From: Mycolicibacterium litorale
GTDB lineage: Bacteria; Actinomycetota; Actinomycetes; Mycobacteriales; Mycobacteriaceae
Reading direction: 5' to 3'
NCBI RefSeq assembly: GCF_010731695.1
Contig: NZ_AP022586.1
Span: 310,001 to 374,000 of the forward strand
Length of the DNA stretch: 64,000 nt
The number at the start of each line of letters is the position of its first letter. Positions within the stretch are counted from its first letter, which is position 1. Shown piece by piece: positions 13,549 through 23,198 of the stretch. The notes under the pieces are model-generated. The model was not told the DNA's origin and did not search any database. It worked only from the letters and a program-made list of their open reading frames with translations. The translations under genes and the position numbers were made by a program.

Positions 13549-15450
13549 ATGTTCTCCACCTCTGAATCCCCACCGGGCAACCCATGGCATGCGCTGTGGG
13601 CCATGATGGTCGGCTTCTTCATGATCCTGGTCGACGCCACCATCGTGGCCGTCGCCAATCCGGTGATCATGGAGAAGCTCGGCGCCGACTACGACGCGGT
13701 GATCTGGGTGACCAGCGCCTACCTGCTGGCGTACGCGGTGCCGCTGCTGGTGGCGGGCCGGCTCGGTGACCGGTTCGGCCCGAAGAACATCTACCTGCTG
13801 GGCCTGGCGGTCTTCACCGCGGCCTCACTGTGGTGTGGGCTGTCGGGATCGATCGACACGCTGATCGCCGCTCGGGTGGTGCAGGGCATCGGCGCGGCGC
13901 TGCTGACTCCGCAGACGCTGTCGACGATCACCCGGATCTTCCCGCCGCAGCGCCGGGGCGTGGCGATGAGCGTGTGGGGTGCCACGGCCGGGGTGGCCAC
14001 GCTGGTGGGCCCGCTGGCCGGCGGTGTGCTGGTCGACCACCTGGGCTGGCAGTGGATCTTCTTCGTCAACGTGCCGGTCGGGCTGATCGGTCTGGCGCTG
14101 GCGTTCTGGCGGGTGCCCGCGCTGCCGACGTCCGCGCACCGGTTCGATCTGCTCGGTGTGGCGCTGTCGGCGGTCGGCATGTTCGCGGTCGTGTTCGGGC
14201 TGCAGGAGGGGCAGTCGCACGACTGGCAGCCGTGGATCTGGGCGGTGATCGTGTCCGGCATCGCGGTGCTGGCCGGGTTCGTGTACTGGCAGTCGGTCAA
14301 TCCGCACGAACCGCTGATCCCGCTGCGGATCTTCGGGGACCGCGACTTCTCGCTGTCGAGCTTCGGCGTGGCGGTGATCGGTTTCGTGGTGACCGGCATG
14401 ATCGTGCCCGCGATGTTCTACGCGCAGGCGGTCTGCGGCCTGAGCCCGACCGAATCCGCGCTGCTGACCGCGCCGATGGCCATCGCCACCGGCGTGCTGG
14501 CGCCGGTGGTGGGCCGCATCGTGGACCGCGCGCATCCGCGGCCGATCATCGGGTTCGGGTTCTCTGCACTGGCGATCGCATTGACCTGGCTGTCGGTCGA
14601 GATGGCGCCGGACACCCCGATCTGGCGGCTGGTGCTGCCGTTCCTGTTCATGGGCATCGGGATGGCGTTCATCTGGTCCCCGCTGGCGGCGACGGCGACG
14701 CGCAACCTGGGCTCCGATCTCGCCGGTGCGGGGTCGGGCGTCTACAACGCGACGCGCCAGGTCGGTTCGGTGCTGGGCAGCGCGAGCATGGCGGCGTTCA
14801 TGACGTCGCGGATCAGTGCGGAGATGCCCCAGGCGCGGGGGGAGGCGCCGCAGGGAGAGGGGGCGGTGTCGGCGCTGCCGGAGTTCCTCCACGTGCCCTT
14901 CGCCGCGGCGATGTCGCAATCGTTGTTGCTGCCGGCGTTCGTGGCGCTGATCGGGGTGGTGGCGGCGATCTTCCTGCGCGGCTTCGGGGAGCGGCCTGCG
15001 CCGGTTGCGGCTGCGCCGGTGGTGCGGCCCGCACCGGAGGACGACGGACACTACTTCGACGACGACGAGTACCTCGAGTACGCGGTCAGCTGGGACGACC
15101 TCGAATTCGCCGACCCGACGCCGCCGCACGCGGACGTCGGCGCCGACGAGAGCGTCACCCAGCCGCTGGTCTCCCGCGGGCAGCGTGCCACGCGCCCACA
15201 GCCGGCCCCCGATGATGATCCGTGGCGTCGGGTCCTCGACGAACTGCTGCCGGAGGTGCCGCCGGCCCGGCCCGCGGTCGAGGCGGTGGGGCACGCGCAC
15301 AACGGTTTCCACGTCGAGGCGCAGGAGGATGTCGCGCCACCGCCGGCCACCAACGGCAGGCGCCGCCGTTACCGCGAGGACGGCGACGACGTCCCGGACT
15401 GGCTGCGCAGGGACAGCCCACCGTCGGGCCGCCACTCGCAGCGGGACTAG
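13549..15450 (+). CDS. MFS exporter of the 14-helix DHA2/EmrB type (Rv1250 type) with a long acidic tail
   Basis: A 633-residue transporter. Helix 1 has [19 protein letters not shown], the DHA2 signature, and the next loop has [16 protein letters not shown]. Around helix 5 there is [25 protein letters not shown], the antiporter motif C region. About 14 membrane segments end near residue 475. The remaining roughly 150 residues are cytoplasmic, rich in Asp, Glu, Pro and Arg ([17 protein letters not shown]), with no recognised fold. Proton-coupled multidrug or lipid export is the family role. It holds the position of Rv1250, with a long tail. Confidence 0.88.
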   Translation: MFSTSESPPGNPWHALWAMMVGFFMILVDATIVAVANPVIMEKLGADYDAVIWVTSAYLLAYAVPLLVAGRLGDRFGPKNIYLLGLAVFTAASLWCGLSGSIDTLIAARVVQGIGAALLTPQTLSTITRIFPPQRRGVAMSVWGATAGVATLVGPLAGGVLVDHLGWQWIFFVNVPVGLIGLALAFWRVPALPTSAHRFDLLGVALSAVGMFAVVFGLQEGQSHDWQPWIWAVIVSGIAVLAGFVYWQSVNPHEPLIPLRIFGDRDFSLSSFGVAVIGFVVTGMIVPAMFYAQAVCGLSPTESALLTAPMAIATGVLAPVVGRIVDRAHPRPIIGFGFSALAIALTWLSVEMAPDTPIWRLVLPFLFMGIGMAFIWSPLAATATRNLGSDLAGAGSGVYNATRQVGSVLGSASMAAFMTSRISAEMPQARGEAPQGEGAVSALPEFLHVPFAAAMSQSLLLPAFVALIGVVAAIFLRGFGERPAPVAAAPVVRPAPEDDGHYFDDDEYLEYAVSWDDLEFADPTPPHADVGADESVTQPLVSRGQRATRPQPAPDDDPWRRVLDELLPEVPPARPAVEAVGHAHNGFHVEAQEDVAPPPATNGRRRRYREDGDDVPDWLRRDSPPSGRHSQRD

Positions 15451-15476
15451 CGCGCTCGGAGAGGTTGAGCGTCCCC

Positions 15477-18400
15477 CTACGTGGTCAGTGACAGGAACGC
15501 GCCGAGCTCAACGAGCCCCTTCGGTGTCGAGGGCAGATACTCGGTCAGCGCGTCGGACCGCACGATCACGGCTGCGTACTTGGCCCGGCTGATCGCCACG
15601 TTCAAACGGTTTCGGTTGAGCAGGAACGAGATTCCGCGCGGGACGTCGTCGATGGACGACGCCACCATCGAGATGAACACCACCGGCGCCTGCTGGCCCT
15701 GGAACTTGTCGACGGTGCCCACCCGCACACCGGTCAGCCCCGCCCCGTCGAGCCGGTGGCGCAGCAGCACCACCTGCGCGTTGTACGGCGTCACGACCAT
15801 CAAGTCCTCTTCGGTGAGCGGTCGGGTGCCGTCCTCGTCGGTCCACGCCGCACCCAGCATCAGACGGATCCGCTCGACGATCGCGCCGGCCTCCTCCGGG
15901 CTCTCCGTCGCGTTGCCGTCGTGCGGGATGGTCAGTTCCTGCACCCCGGGCGCCCACCCCTCGAGGGTGCGGGCCGCGGTCACGCCGTCGAACGATTGCA
16001 GCCGCCCGTCGTAGGACAGCCGCGACACCGCAGCGCACACCGCGGGGTGCATCCGGTAGGACACGTCCAGGAAGTACCCGCGCTCGGCGGGCAGGGTGTG
16101 CGCACCGTCGACCAGCCACCCGAGCGCGGAGGTGTCGACCGGTTCCGGATGCGTGCCCTGGCTGACCTGCGGCAGCTGTTGCGGGTCGCCGAGCAGCAGG
16201 AGGTTCGCGGCGGCCGGCGCGACGGCGATCGTGTTGGCCAGGCAGAACTGTCCGGCCTCCTCGATCACCAGCAGGTCGAGGCAGCCCCGCGGAATCCGGT
16301 TGCCGTTCGCGAAATCCCATGCGGTGCCACCGATCACACAGCCGTCGTGGTCGGCGACGAACCCGGGAAAGGCCGCCTCGTCGAGCACGGTCCAGCACGC
16401 GTCGTCGCCGTGCTTCTTCTTCGCCACCCGCGCCGCGTCCACACCCGCGCCGATGATCCCGCGGAACAGGTTCTCCACCACCGCATGCGACTGCGCCACC
16501 ACACCGATCCGCCAGCGGTGGGTGTTGACCAGTGTCGCGATGATCGCCGCCGCGGTGAACGTCTTGCCCGTCCCCGGCGGGCCGTGCACCGCCAGATACG
16601 ACGAGTCCAGATCGAGCAGCGCGGCCGTGACCACCTCCGGCGTGTCCGGCCCGGCGGGCAGCGGTGCGCCGCTGCGGGTCCGCGGCGGGCGGCGCAACAG
16701 GATGTCGGTGACCGCCGTGGCGGGCAGCCGCGGCAGACTCTCGACGACCTCGGCGGCCGTGGCCTCGATCGACTCGCGCAGCGCGGTCGTGCGGATCGGC
16801 GGCCCCGGCGTCAGTGCGAAGGGCAGCTGGTCGAACTCCTCGCCGTCGCGGGGTGTCCGCTCGACGATGACCACCGCGGTCGGGGCGTCGAGAGCGTCGC
16901 ATTCGACGACCGTGGCGCTGCCCGCAGCGCGGCGGTCCGGATCGTCGCTGAGACCGGCCGGAGCGGGCGGCGCGTAGAGCGCGTACATCTCCCGGCCCAG
17001 CACCCCGGCGGCCATCGCGCCGGTCAACCGGACCCGCCGCTGGGGTTTGCGCGCCCGCGGCGGCGTGTGCCAGTCCGTCTCGACGCGCGCACCGCCGTCG
17101 TCGACGAGGAACACGTCGGTGCTGTCGGCCCATTCGTCGACGGGGTTGTTGAGCCGGTCGAAGTGCGACCACCAGAACGGCTTGTCCTCGCGGCGGTGGT
17201 AGCCACGGGCGGCGGCGATCATCGCGACCGCCGACTGCTCGGGTGTACGGCCCTCGAGTTCGTCCCCGGCGTAGCGGCACAGCGCGCGGTCCAAGGCGTC
17301 GACGGGTTCGGCGGTGACGCCGTCGCGGTTCACCGGCTGCGGTCCGCGCGGCGGCACCTCGCAGTCGATGGCCCGGCACACCAGCCAGTCGCGCAGTTTG
17401 CGCGTCGACGTGCAGTCGTACCGGTTGTAGTCCTCGATCTCCTTGAGCACACCGGCCGCCTCTTCGTCACGGCCGGCGGCCCGCAGCTCGCAGTGCTCCG
17501 CGTACTGGGTGATGGACGCGGCGGCCGTGGTGACGTCACCGGTGCGGAGCTGCCCACCCATGTACAGCGGTTCGAGCGATTTGAGGCTGTAGTTCGCGGT
17601 GCCGACGCGAAAACTCTTGCGCACCAACGGATACAGATCGACCAGCACGCCACTGCGCAGCAGGTCGTCGACCGCCTCCTCGCCCACTCCGTAACGCCCC
17701 GCGAGTCGCAGCAGCGCGGTCTTCTCGTAGGCGGCGTAGTGGTAGATGTGCATGTTGGGGTGGCGCTTGCGCCGTTTTCGCACCATCTCGAGGAAGTCTT
17801 CGAGCGCCCGGCGTTCCTGCGACCGGTCGTGCGCCCACAGCGGGTGGAAGGCGTCGGCGGTGTCCAGCACGCCGAACAGGTACTCCAGACCCCACTCGTG
17901 GCCGTCGTCGGTCCACAGCGGGTCGCCCTCGAAGTCGAAGAACAGGTCACCCTTGTCGGGTTCCGGCAGCAGCATCAGCGGCTGCGGGTCGGCGACCTCG
18001 TACGGCGGCTTGCCGTCGACGCGCGGCGCGATCTGCAGCCGGGCCTGCGCGCTCAGCGCGTCGACCGTGCGCGTGGGCAGTTCCGGCACGGGACCGTCGT
18101 GTTCGGCGAGTTCGGCAACGGTGGTGATCCCCGCGTCGAGGAAGCGGGCCCGCTGGCTGACCCGCATCCCGGCGACCAGCAGCAGGTCGTCCTGGGCCCG
18201 CACCTCGATGCTGCACTCCGGGCAGCGGAAGCACGCGCGGACGTCCTCGTCCTCCCAGCGCACCGGGACCCCGCCGGCGAGATGCCCGTCGAGCAGCCGT
18301 TGCAGCGCCGCGCGCCGCGGCCGGTACACCGGAAGCAGTTCGGCGAGCGGGTAGCGGGCGTTGGCGCCGTCGCCCAGCACCAGTTCCACCTCGTCGGCGA

Positions 18401-18890
18401 CCGGCACCCCGGCCGCGGTCAGCGCGTCGGCGTAGGCGGCGAGCTGCAGCAGCGCCTCGACCTTCACCGAACGCGCCAGCTTGGTGTCGCGCAGCAGGTA
18501 GCGGTCACCGGTCAACACCAGGAAGTCGGCGAACCCGGCGAAGCGGCCGTCGAACATCGCCGCCTGGTAGATCACCGGCGCGCGGCGGGCGACGGCGCGG
18601 GTGGTGGCCTCGGCGGCGGCGGTCAGCCCGGCCACGGTGTACGGCGGTCGGCCGATGACGGTGACGTTGTGGTCCGCGTCGGCCCTCAGCTCGTCGAGGT
18701 GGCGCTGTTCGTGCTCGTCACCGAGGACGGCGGTACGGGCCAGCAGGTCGTCCTCGACGACGACCGGCGGACCCCACCCCAGCCGGGCGTCGAAGGAGCG
18801 CAGCAGCGCGTACTCGCAGCGGGCCGCCGCGGCGAGATCGGATGCGCTGTAGATGACGTGATCGTGCGCCCCAACGGATTCGACGAACAC
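15477..18890 (-). CDS. TM0106-type RecB-like nuclease fused to an SF1 helicase (Rv1251c type)
   Basis: A 1137-residue two-part protein. The N-terminal half resembles RecB-family nucleases of the TM0106 type, with an iron-sulfur or zinc-like cluster CFRCPEC (about residue 220) and an RNase-H-like segment DLFFDFEGDPLW (about 316). The C-terminal half is a UPF1/Dna2-like SF1 helicase: GPPGTGKTFTAAAII (about 770), VIEEAGQF (about 874), VDKFQGQQAPVVFISM (about 1058) and LNRNRLNVAISRAK (about 1090). A role in DNA or RNA end processing is likely. GTG 18890 was chosen because a -10 box lies 7 bases upstream; the GTG at 18899 would overlap that box. Confidence 0.85.
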   Translation of the reverse strand: MFVESVGAHDHVIYSASDLAAAARCEYALLRSFDARLGWGPPVVVEDDLLARTAVLGDEHEQRHLDELRADADHNVTVIGRPPYTVAGLTAAAEATTRAVARRAPVIYQAAMFDGRFAGFADFLVLTGDRYLLRDTKLARSVKVEALLQLAAYADALTAAGVPVADEVELVLGDGANARYPLAELLPVYRPRRAALQRLLDGHLAGGVPVRWEDEDVRACFRCPECSIEVRAQDDLLLVAGMRVSQRARFLDAGITTVAELAEHDGPVPELPTRTVDALSAQARLQIAPRVDGKPPYEVADPQPLMLLPEPDKGDLFFDFEGDPLWTDDGHEWGLEYLFGVLDTADAFHPLWAHDRSQERRALEDFLEMVRKRRKRHPNMHIYHYAAYEKTALLRLAGRYGVGEEAVDDLLRSGVLVDLYPLVRKSFRVGTANYSLKSLEPLYMGGQLRTGDVTTAAASITQYAEHCELRAAGRDEEAAGVLKEIEDYNRYDCTSTRKLRDWLVCRAIDCEVPPRGPQPVNRDGVTAEPVDALDRALCRYAGDELEGRTPEQSAVAMIAAARGYHRREDKPFWWSHFDRLNNPVDEWADSTDVFLVDDGGARVETDWHTPPRARKPQRRVRLTGAMAAGVLGREMYALYAPPAPAGLSDDPDRRAAGSATVVECDALDAPTAVVIVERTPRDGEEFDQLPFALTPGPPIRTTALRESIEATAAEVVESLPRLPATAVTDILLRRPPRTRSGAPLPAGPDTPEVVTAALLDLDSSYLAVHGPPGTGKTFTAAAIIATLVNTHRWRIGVVAQSHAVVENLFRGIIGAGVDAARVAKKKHGDDACWTVLDEAAFPGFVADHDGCVIGGTAWDFANGNRIPRGCLDLLVIEEAGQFCLANTIAVAPAAANLLLLGDPQQLPQVSQGTHPEPVDTSALGWLVDGAHTLPAERGYFLDVSYRMHPAVCAAVSRLSYDGRLQSFDGVTAARTLEGWAPGVQELTIPHDGNATESPEEAGAIVERIRLMLGAAWTDEDGTRPLTEEDLMVVTPYNAQVVLLRHRLDGAGLTGVRVGTVDKFQGQQAPVVFISMVASSIDDVPRGISFLLNRNRLNVAISRAKYAAVIVRSDALTEYLPSTPKGLVELGAFLSLTT

Positions 18891-18897
18891 GACAGCC

Positions 18898-18920
18898 ACT
18901 GTAGGGCAGCGGTCCGACAG
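18898..18920 (-). promoter_or_regulatory. RecA-NDp/PafBC-like promoter of the nuclease/helicase gene
   Basis: Reading the minus strand, CTGTCGGAC (18920-18912), exactly 8 bases, then TACAGT (18903-18898). The published mycobacterial DNA-damage promoter is tTGTCRgtg-N8-TAnnnT. The match is TGTCG in the core, exact spacing and an exact -10; the outer bases deviate. The GTG start follows 7 bases later, suggesting a leaderless transcript. Confidence 0.5.
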
Positions 18921-19487
18921 CTAGCCGGTGTTGCCGATCAGCTCGACGCCGTTGCCGTTCCAGCGGAACCGCACGATGCTGGCCAGCCCGTCGACCTCGC
19001 CGGAGTAGCGCAGGGCGACGGTGTCGCCGGTGGTGCCCGCCGGGTCGAGGCCGTTGAAGCCGTAGGTGTCGGGCACCCCGGTGGGGATGAACTTGCCGAG
19101 GTGGAACATCACCGCGCGGGTATTGGGGTTCTCGGCGTTGGTGTTGGCGCGCACGATCACCGCCGACAGTTGCGCGCACTCGTTGTAGTTGCCGGCCACG
19201 GGTTCGGGGCTCCACGCCTGGTTGCTGCGCGGATCGCGGGGTAGTTCGGAGACGGCCTTGGCGATCTCGGGGGCGGCGAGGTTGACCGCGCAGGGATCGG
19301 CGGGGCCCGGCGCCGGCGGCGGGGGACCGACGGTCGGGGCGATGCTGGGGGTGGTGACGGCGGGCGGAGGCGCCGCCGCCTCGGGGGTTTTCGACACCGT
19401 CGAATCGCCGGAGCCGCAGCCGACGAGGGTCGACAGTGCGGCGGTACTCACGGCGATACCGACCGCGATCGAGACCACCCGTTTCAC
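18921..19487 (-). CDS. lprE: LprE-like lipoprotein
   Basis: A 188-residue predicted lipoprotein: MKRVVSIAVGIAVSTAALSTLVGCGSG ends in a lipobox with the acylated cysteine at about residue 24. A Pro/Ala-rich linker (about 35-65) precedes a compact domain with two cysteines (DPCAVNL and NECAQLS), probably disulfide-bonded. It belongs to the mycobacterial LppP/LprE family, of unknown molecular function and surface location. The GTG start is 8 bases after a TACGGT hexamer on the minus strand, suggesting a near-leaderless transcript. Its stop abuts the promoter of the nuclease gene downstream. Confidence 0.85.
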   Translation of the reverse strand: MKRVVSIAVGIAVSTAALSTLVGCGSGDSTVSKTPEAAAPPPAVTTPSIAPTVGPPPPAPGPADPCAVNLAAPEIAKAVSELPRDPRSNQAWSPEPVAGNYNECAQLSAVIVRANTNAENPNTRAVMFHLGKFIPTGVPDTYGFNGLDPAGTTGDTVALRYSGEVDGLASIVRFRWNGNGVELIGNTG

Positions 19488-19575
19488 AACAGCGCACCGT
19501 ACCGGGATCGCCCGCGAGGTTCGAACAGGCGCGCTGGGCGGAAGTCGCGCGGTGGCGCATTAGACTGGGCACGTT

Positions 19576-21249
19576 ATGACGTCGTCTGAACCGGACTCCA
19601 CCGGCACCGAAACCACCTTCGCTGACCTGCAGATTCACCCTTCGGTGTTGCAGGCGGTGACCGACGTCGGGTACGAGACGCCGTCGGCCATCCAGGCGGC
19701 GACCATTCCGGCGATCCTCGCCGGGTCGGATGTCGTCGGCCTCGCGCAGACGGGCACGGGCAAGACCGCGGCGTTCGCGATTCCCATCCTGTCGAAGATC
19801 GACACCAGCAGCCGGAACACGCAGGCGCTGGTCCTGGCCCCGACGCGCGAGCTCGCGCTGCAGGTCGCCGAGGCGTTCGGCCGCTACGGCGCCCACCTGA
19901 ACGTCAACGTCCTGCCGGTTTACGGCGGCTCGTCGTACGGTCCGCAGCTGGCCGGTCTGAAGCGGGGCGCGCAGGTCGTGGTCGGTACGCCGGGCCGGGT
20001 GATCGACCATCTGGACAAGGGCAGCCTCGACCTCTCGCACCTGGACTACATGGTGCTCGACGAGGCCGACGAGATGCTGCAGATGGGCTTCGCCGAGGAT
20101 GTCGAGCGCATCCTCGCCGATACGCCCGAGTACAAGCAGGTTGCGCTGTTCTCCGCGACGATGCCGCCGGCCATCAAGAAGATCACCGCCAAGTACCTGC
20201 ACGATCCGGTCGAGGTGACGGTCAAGGCGAAGACGCAGACAGCCGAGAACATCACGCAGCGCTACCTGCAGGTGTCGTACCCCCGCAAGATGGACGCGCT
20301 GACCCGGCTGCTCGAGGTCGAGCAGGGCGACGGGATGATCGTGTTCGTCCGCACCAAGCAGGCCACCGAGGAGGTCGCCGAGAAGCTGCGGGCACGCGGA
20401 TTCGCGGCAGCGGCCATCAACGGCGACATCCCGCAGGCCGTGCGGGAACGCACCATCGCGCAGCTCAAGGACGGCTCGATCGACATCCTGGTCGCCACCG
20501 ACGTCGCCGCCCGCGGTCTGGACGTGGAGCGGATCTCCCACGTGGTGAACTTCGACATCCCGCACGACCCCGAGTCCTACGTGCACCGCATCGGGCGCAC
20601 CGGCCGCGCCGGGCGGTCGGGCACCGCGCTGCTCTTCGTCACCCCGCGCGAACGGCATCTGCTGAACGCGATCGAACGGGTCACCCGGCAGAAGCTCGTC
20701 GAGATCCAGCTGCCGTCGGTCGACGACGTCAACGCCCAGCGGGTGGAGAAGTTCCGCGACTCGATCAGCGAGGCGCTCAACGCGCCGGGCACCGACCTGT
20801 TCCGCCGCCTCATCGAGGACTACGAACGCGACAACAACGTGCCGGTGGCCGACATCGCCGCGGCGCTGGCCGTGCAGTCCCGCAACGGCGAGGCGTTCCT
20901 CATGACCGAGCCGCCGCCGGAGAAGCGGCGCGAGCGTCCCGCCCGGGAGGACACCGGCCCACGCAAGCCGCGCGACCGGACGAGGGAGGACCTCGCCACC
21001 TACCGCATCGCCGTCGGCAAGCGGCACAAGGTGATGCCCGGCGCGATCGTGGGGGCGATCGCCAACGAGGGCGGCCTCAACCGCAGCGATTTCGGCCACA
21101 TCTCGATCAAGCCGGAGTACTCGCTGGTCGAACTGCCGGCCAACCTGTCGAAGGACACCCTCAAGAAGCTGGAACGCACACGGATTCAGGGCATGCTGAT
21201 CAACCTCGAACCCGATCGCGGGCCCAAGGCGCGCCGCAAGCGCAAATGA
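19576..21249 (+). CDS. deaD: DEAD-box RNA helicase DeaD/CsdA
   Basis: A 557-residue helicase with all family motifs in order: Q-motif region GYETPSAIQAATIPAI, Walker A AQTGTGKTAAF (about residues 57-67), PTRELALQ, TPGRVIDHL, VLDEADEML (about 162-170), FSATMP, and in the second RecA lobe VATDVAARGLDVERI and HRIGRTGRAGRSG. The C-terminal third carries a DbpA-like RNA-binding domain (YRIAVGKRHKVMPGAIVGAIANEGGL) and a basic tail (GPKARRKRK). It should unwind RNA in ribosome assembly and cold adaptation. A TAGACT hexamer lies 9 bases before the ATG. The next gene overlaps by 4 bases. Confidence 0.95.
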   Translation: MTSSEPDSTGTETTFADLQIHPSVLQAVTDVGYETPSAIQAATIPAILAGSDVVGLAQTGTGKTAAFAIPILSKIDTSSRNTQALVLAPTRELALQVAEAFGRYGAHLNVNVLPVYGGSSYGPQLAGLKRGAQVVVGTPGRVIDHLDKGSLDLSHLDYMVLDEADEMLQMGFAEDVERILADTPEYKQVALFSATMPPAIKKITAKYLHDPVEVTVKAKTQTAENITQRYLQVSYPRKMDALTRLLEVEQGDGMIVFVRTKQATEEVAEKLRARGFAAAAINGDIPQAVRERTIAQLKDGSIDILVATDVAARGLDVERISHVVNFDIPHDPESYVHRIGRTGRAGRSGTALLFVTPRERHLLNAIERVTRQKLVEIQLPSVDDVNAQRVEKFRDSISEALNAPGTDLFRRLIEDYERDNNVPVADIAAALAVQSRNGEAFLMTEPPPEKRRERPAREDTGPRKPRDRTREDLATYRIAVGKRHKVMPGAIVGAIANEGGLNRSDFGHISIKPEYSLVELPANLSKDTLKKLERTRIQGMLINLEPDRGPKARRKRK

Positions 21250-22409
21250 CCGCTCCCCGGGGCGTGCACGAGCCCGTCTCGGCCGGCCCGGCCCAGGGCG
21301 GGCTCGAGTCCGTCTCGGCCGCGGAGCGCGTGTCATCGCTGACCGGGGTGCGTGCCGTCGCGGCGCTGCTGGTGGTGTTGACGCACGCCGCCTACACCAC
21401 CGGCAAGTATTCGCAGGGCTTCGCGGGGCTGGTCTATTCGCGCATGGAGATCGGGGTGCCGATCTTCTTCGTGCTCTCGGGTTTCCTGCTGTTCCGGCCC
21501 TGGGTGCAGGCGGCCGCGCGCGGTGGTCCGCCGCCGTCGGTGCGCCGCTACGCCTGGCATCGCGTCCGCCGCATCATGCCGGCGTACGCCGTCACCGTGG
21601 TCGCGGCCTACCTCGTCTACCACTTCCGCACGGCGGGGCCGAATCCCGGGCACACCTGGGAGGGCCTGTTCCGCAACCTGACCCTGACGCAGATCTACAC
21701 CGACGACTACCTGTATTCGTTCCTGCACCAGGGACTGACGCAGATGTGGAGCCTGGCCGTCGAGGCGGCGTTCTACGTCGTGCTGCCCGCGCTGGCCTAC
21801 GTGCTGCTGGTGGTGCTGTGCCGACGCGCGTGGCGGCCCGGTCTGCTGTTGGCCGGCCTGGCGGCGTGCGCGGCCGTCTCACCGCTGTGGCTGTGGCTGG
21901 TGCACAGCGCCGACTGGCTGCCCGACGGCGCCCGGCTCTGGCTGCCGACCTATCTGGCGTGGTTCGTCGGCGGCATGCTGCTGGCGGTGCTGCAGCCGAT
22001 GGGGGTGCGGGTGTACGCGCTGGCGGCCATCCCGCTGGCGGTCGTCTGCTACCTCATCGCCTCCACGCCGATCGCCGGGGAACCCACGACCTCGCCGGCC
22101 GAACTGCGCGAGGCGCTGGCGAAGACCGCGTTCTACGCGGTGATCGCGACGCTGACGGTGGCGCCGCTGGCGCTCGGCAACCGCGGCCTGTACGCGCGGC
22201 TGCTGGCGAGCCGGCCGATCGTCTTCCTCGGTGAGATCTCCTACGAGATCTTCCTGATCCACCTGATCACGATGGAGGTGGTGATGGTGGAGATCCTGCG
22301 GTACCCGATCTACACGGGGTCCGTCGTGTGGCTGTTCGTCGGCACGATGGTGGTGACGATCCCGCTGGCGTGGGTGCTGCACCGGTTCACCCGGGTCGCC
22401 CCGCGCTGA
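21246..22409 (+). CDS. Membrane acyltransferase, acyltransferase-3 family (Rv1254 type)
   Basis: A 387-residue integral membrane protein with about ten hydrophobic segments. It starts with LTGVRAVAALLVVLTHAAYTTG, whose Arg and His match the first-helix active-site pattern of acyltransferase-3 (O-acyltransferase) proteins, then GVPIFFVLSGFLLFRPW and YAWHRVRRIMPAY, also typical. Such proteins transfer acetyl or acyl groups to surface polysaccharides, lipids or antibiotics. ATG overlaps the deaD stop (ATGA), so the two are probably co-translated. Substrate unknown. Confidence 0.88.
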   Translation: MTAPRGVHEPVSAGPAQGGLESVSAAERVSSLTGVRAVAALLVVLTHAAYTTGKYSQGFAGLVYSRMEIGVPIFFVLSGFLLFRPWVQAAARGGPPPSVRRYAWHRVRRIMPAYAVTVVAAYLVYHFRTAGPNPGHTWEGLFRNLTLTQIYTDDYLYSFLHQGLTQMWSLAVEAAFYVVLPALAYVLLVVLCRRAWRPGLLLAGLAACAAVSPLWLWLVHSADWLPDGARLWLPTYLAWFVGGMLLAVLQPMGVRVYALAAIPLAVVCYLIASTPIAGEPTTSPAELREALAKTAFYAVIATLTVAPLALGNRGLYARLLASRPIVFLGEISYEIFLIHLITMEVVMVEILRYPIYTGSVVWLFVGTMVVTIPLAWVLHRFTRVAPR

Positions 22410-22437
22410 CCGACGGACCGGCGTCCCTGCCGCTGCA

Positions 22438-22456
22438 TTAGGTTAAGCTGCCCTAA
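22438..22456 (+). promoter_or_regulatory. IdeR (DtxR-type) iron box
   Basis: TTAGGTTAAGCTGCCCTAA matches the 19-bp mycobacterial IdeR consensus TTAGGTTAGGCTAACCTAA at 16 positions, with both outer half-sites intact. It stands 25 bases before the start of a siderophore-interacting protein gene, so iron-dependent repression is expected. Seen directly; binding is inferred. Confidence 0.8.
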
Positions 22457-22481
22457 GTTGTCGAGACGAAGGGTGGATGTC

Positions 22482-23198
22482 ATGTCCGACAAGAAACCGT
22501 CGCGCGGATTCAGCGGCGCAGTGCTCAAGCTCATGCGCGCCGGCGACTACACGTTCACGGTCACCGGTAAGCACGAGGTGGGACCGCACTATCTGCGGCT
22601 GAACTTCACCGCGGGCGGCATGCTCGCCGAGAACCCGCCGCACCCGACGCAGTGGCTGCGGGTGTGGTTCGCCGACGGCGACAAACAACACCAGCGCGGT
22701 TACACCCTGGTCAACCCGGATCCGGCCGGTGACACCGTGGACATCGAGTTCGCGCTGCACGACGGCGTGGCCTCGCAGTGGGCGCGCGACGCGCAGCCCG
22801 GCGACACCCTCGACATCACCGTGCTGGGCAGCAACTTCGCACTGCCCGAGCCGCGCCCGGCCGGTTACGTCATCGTCGGCGACACCGCATCGCTGCCCGC
22901 GATCAACTCGCTGCTGACCGCCGTCGGGGACGCCCCGGCGAGGGTGTTCCTCGAGGCCGGTCACGAGGAGGACAAGCAACTGCCGGTGGTCCGCAGTTCG
23001 GACGTCACCTGGGTGGACCGCAAGAACGCCGGTGAGGCGCTGATCGAGACGGTCGCCGCGGCGGCCTTCGACGCGGCCGACCACTTCGGCTGGGTGGCGT
23101 GCGACAACCGCACCACCCGTGCGGTGGCCAAGGTGCTACGCGAGGACTACAAGATCCCGAAGAAGTCCATCAAGGCCCAGGCGTACTGGCAGGTCTGA
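22482..23198 (+). CDS. Siderophore-interacting protein, flavin-dependent ferric reductase-like
   Basis: A 238-residue SIP/ViuB-like protein. It has an N-terminal FAD-binding barrel (YLRLNFTAGG, then WLRVWFADG and the flavin-binding RGYTLVNPDP) and a C-terminal NAD(P)-binding-like lobe (GYVIVGDTASLPAINSLL, then HFGWVACDNRTTRAVAKVLRED). Family members reduce ferric siderophore complexes in the cytoplasm to release iron. An IdeR box just upstream supports an iron role. ATG 22482 was preferred to TTG 22458 because GAAGGG precedes it and the TTG is almost against the iron box. I know of no equivalent at this point of the M. tuberculosis map. Its 3-prime end overlaps the convergent TetR gene by 29 bases. 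Confidence 0.88.
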   Translation: MSDKKPSRGFSGAVLKLMRAGDYTFTVTGKHEVGPHYLRLNFTAGGMLAENPPHPTQWLRVWFADGDKQHQRGYTLVNPDPAGDTVDIEFALHDGVASQWARDAQPGDTLDITVLGSNFALPEPRPAGYVIVGDTASLPAINSLLTAVGDAPARVFLEAGHEEDKQLPVVRSSDVTWVDRKNAGEALIETVAAAAFDAADHFGWVACDNRTTRAVAKVLREDYKIPKKSIKAQAYWQV

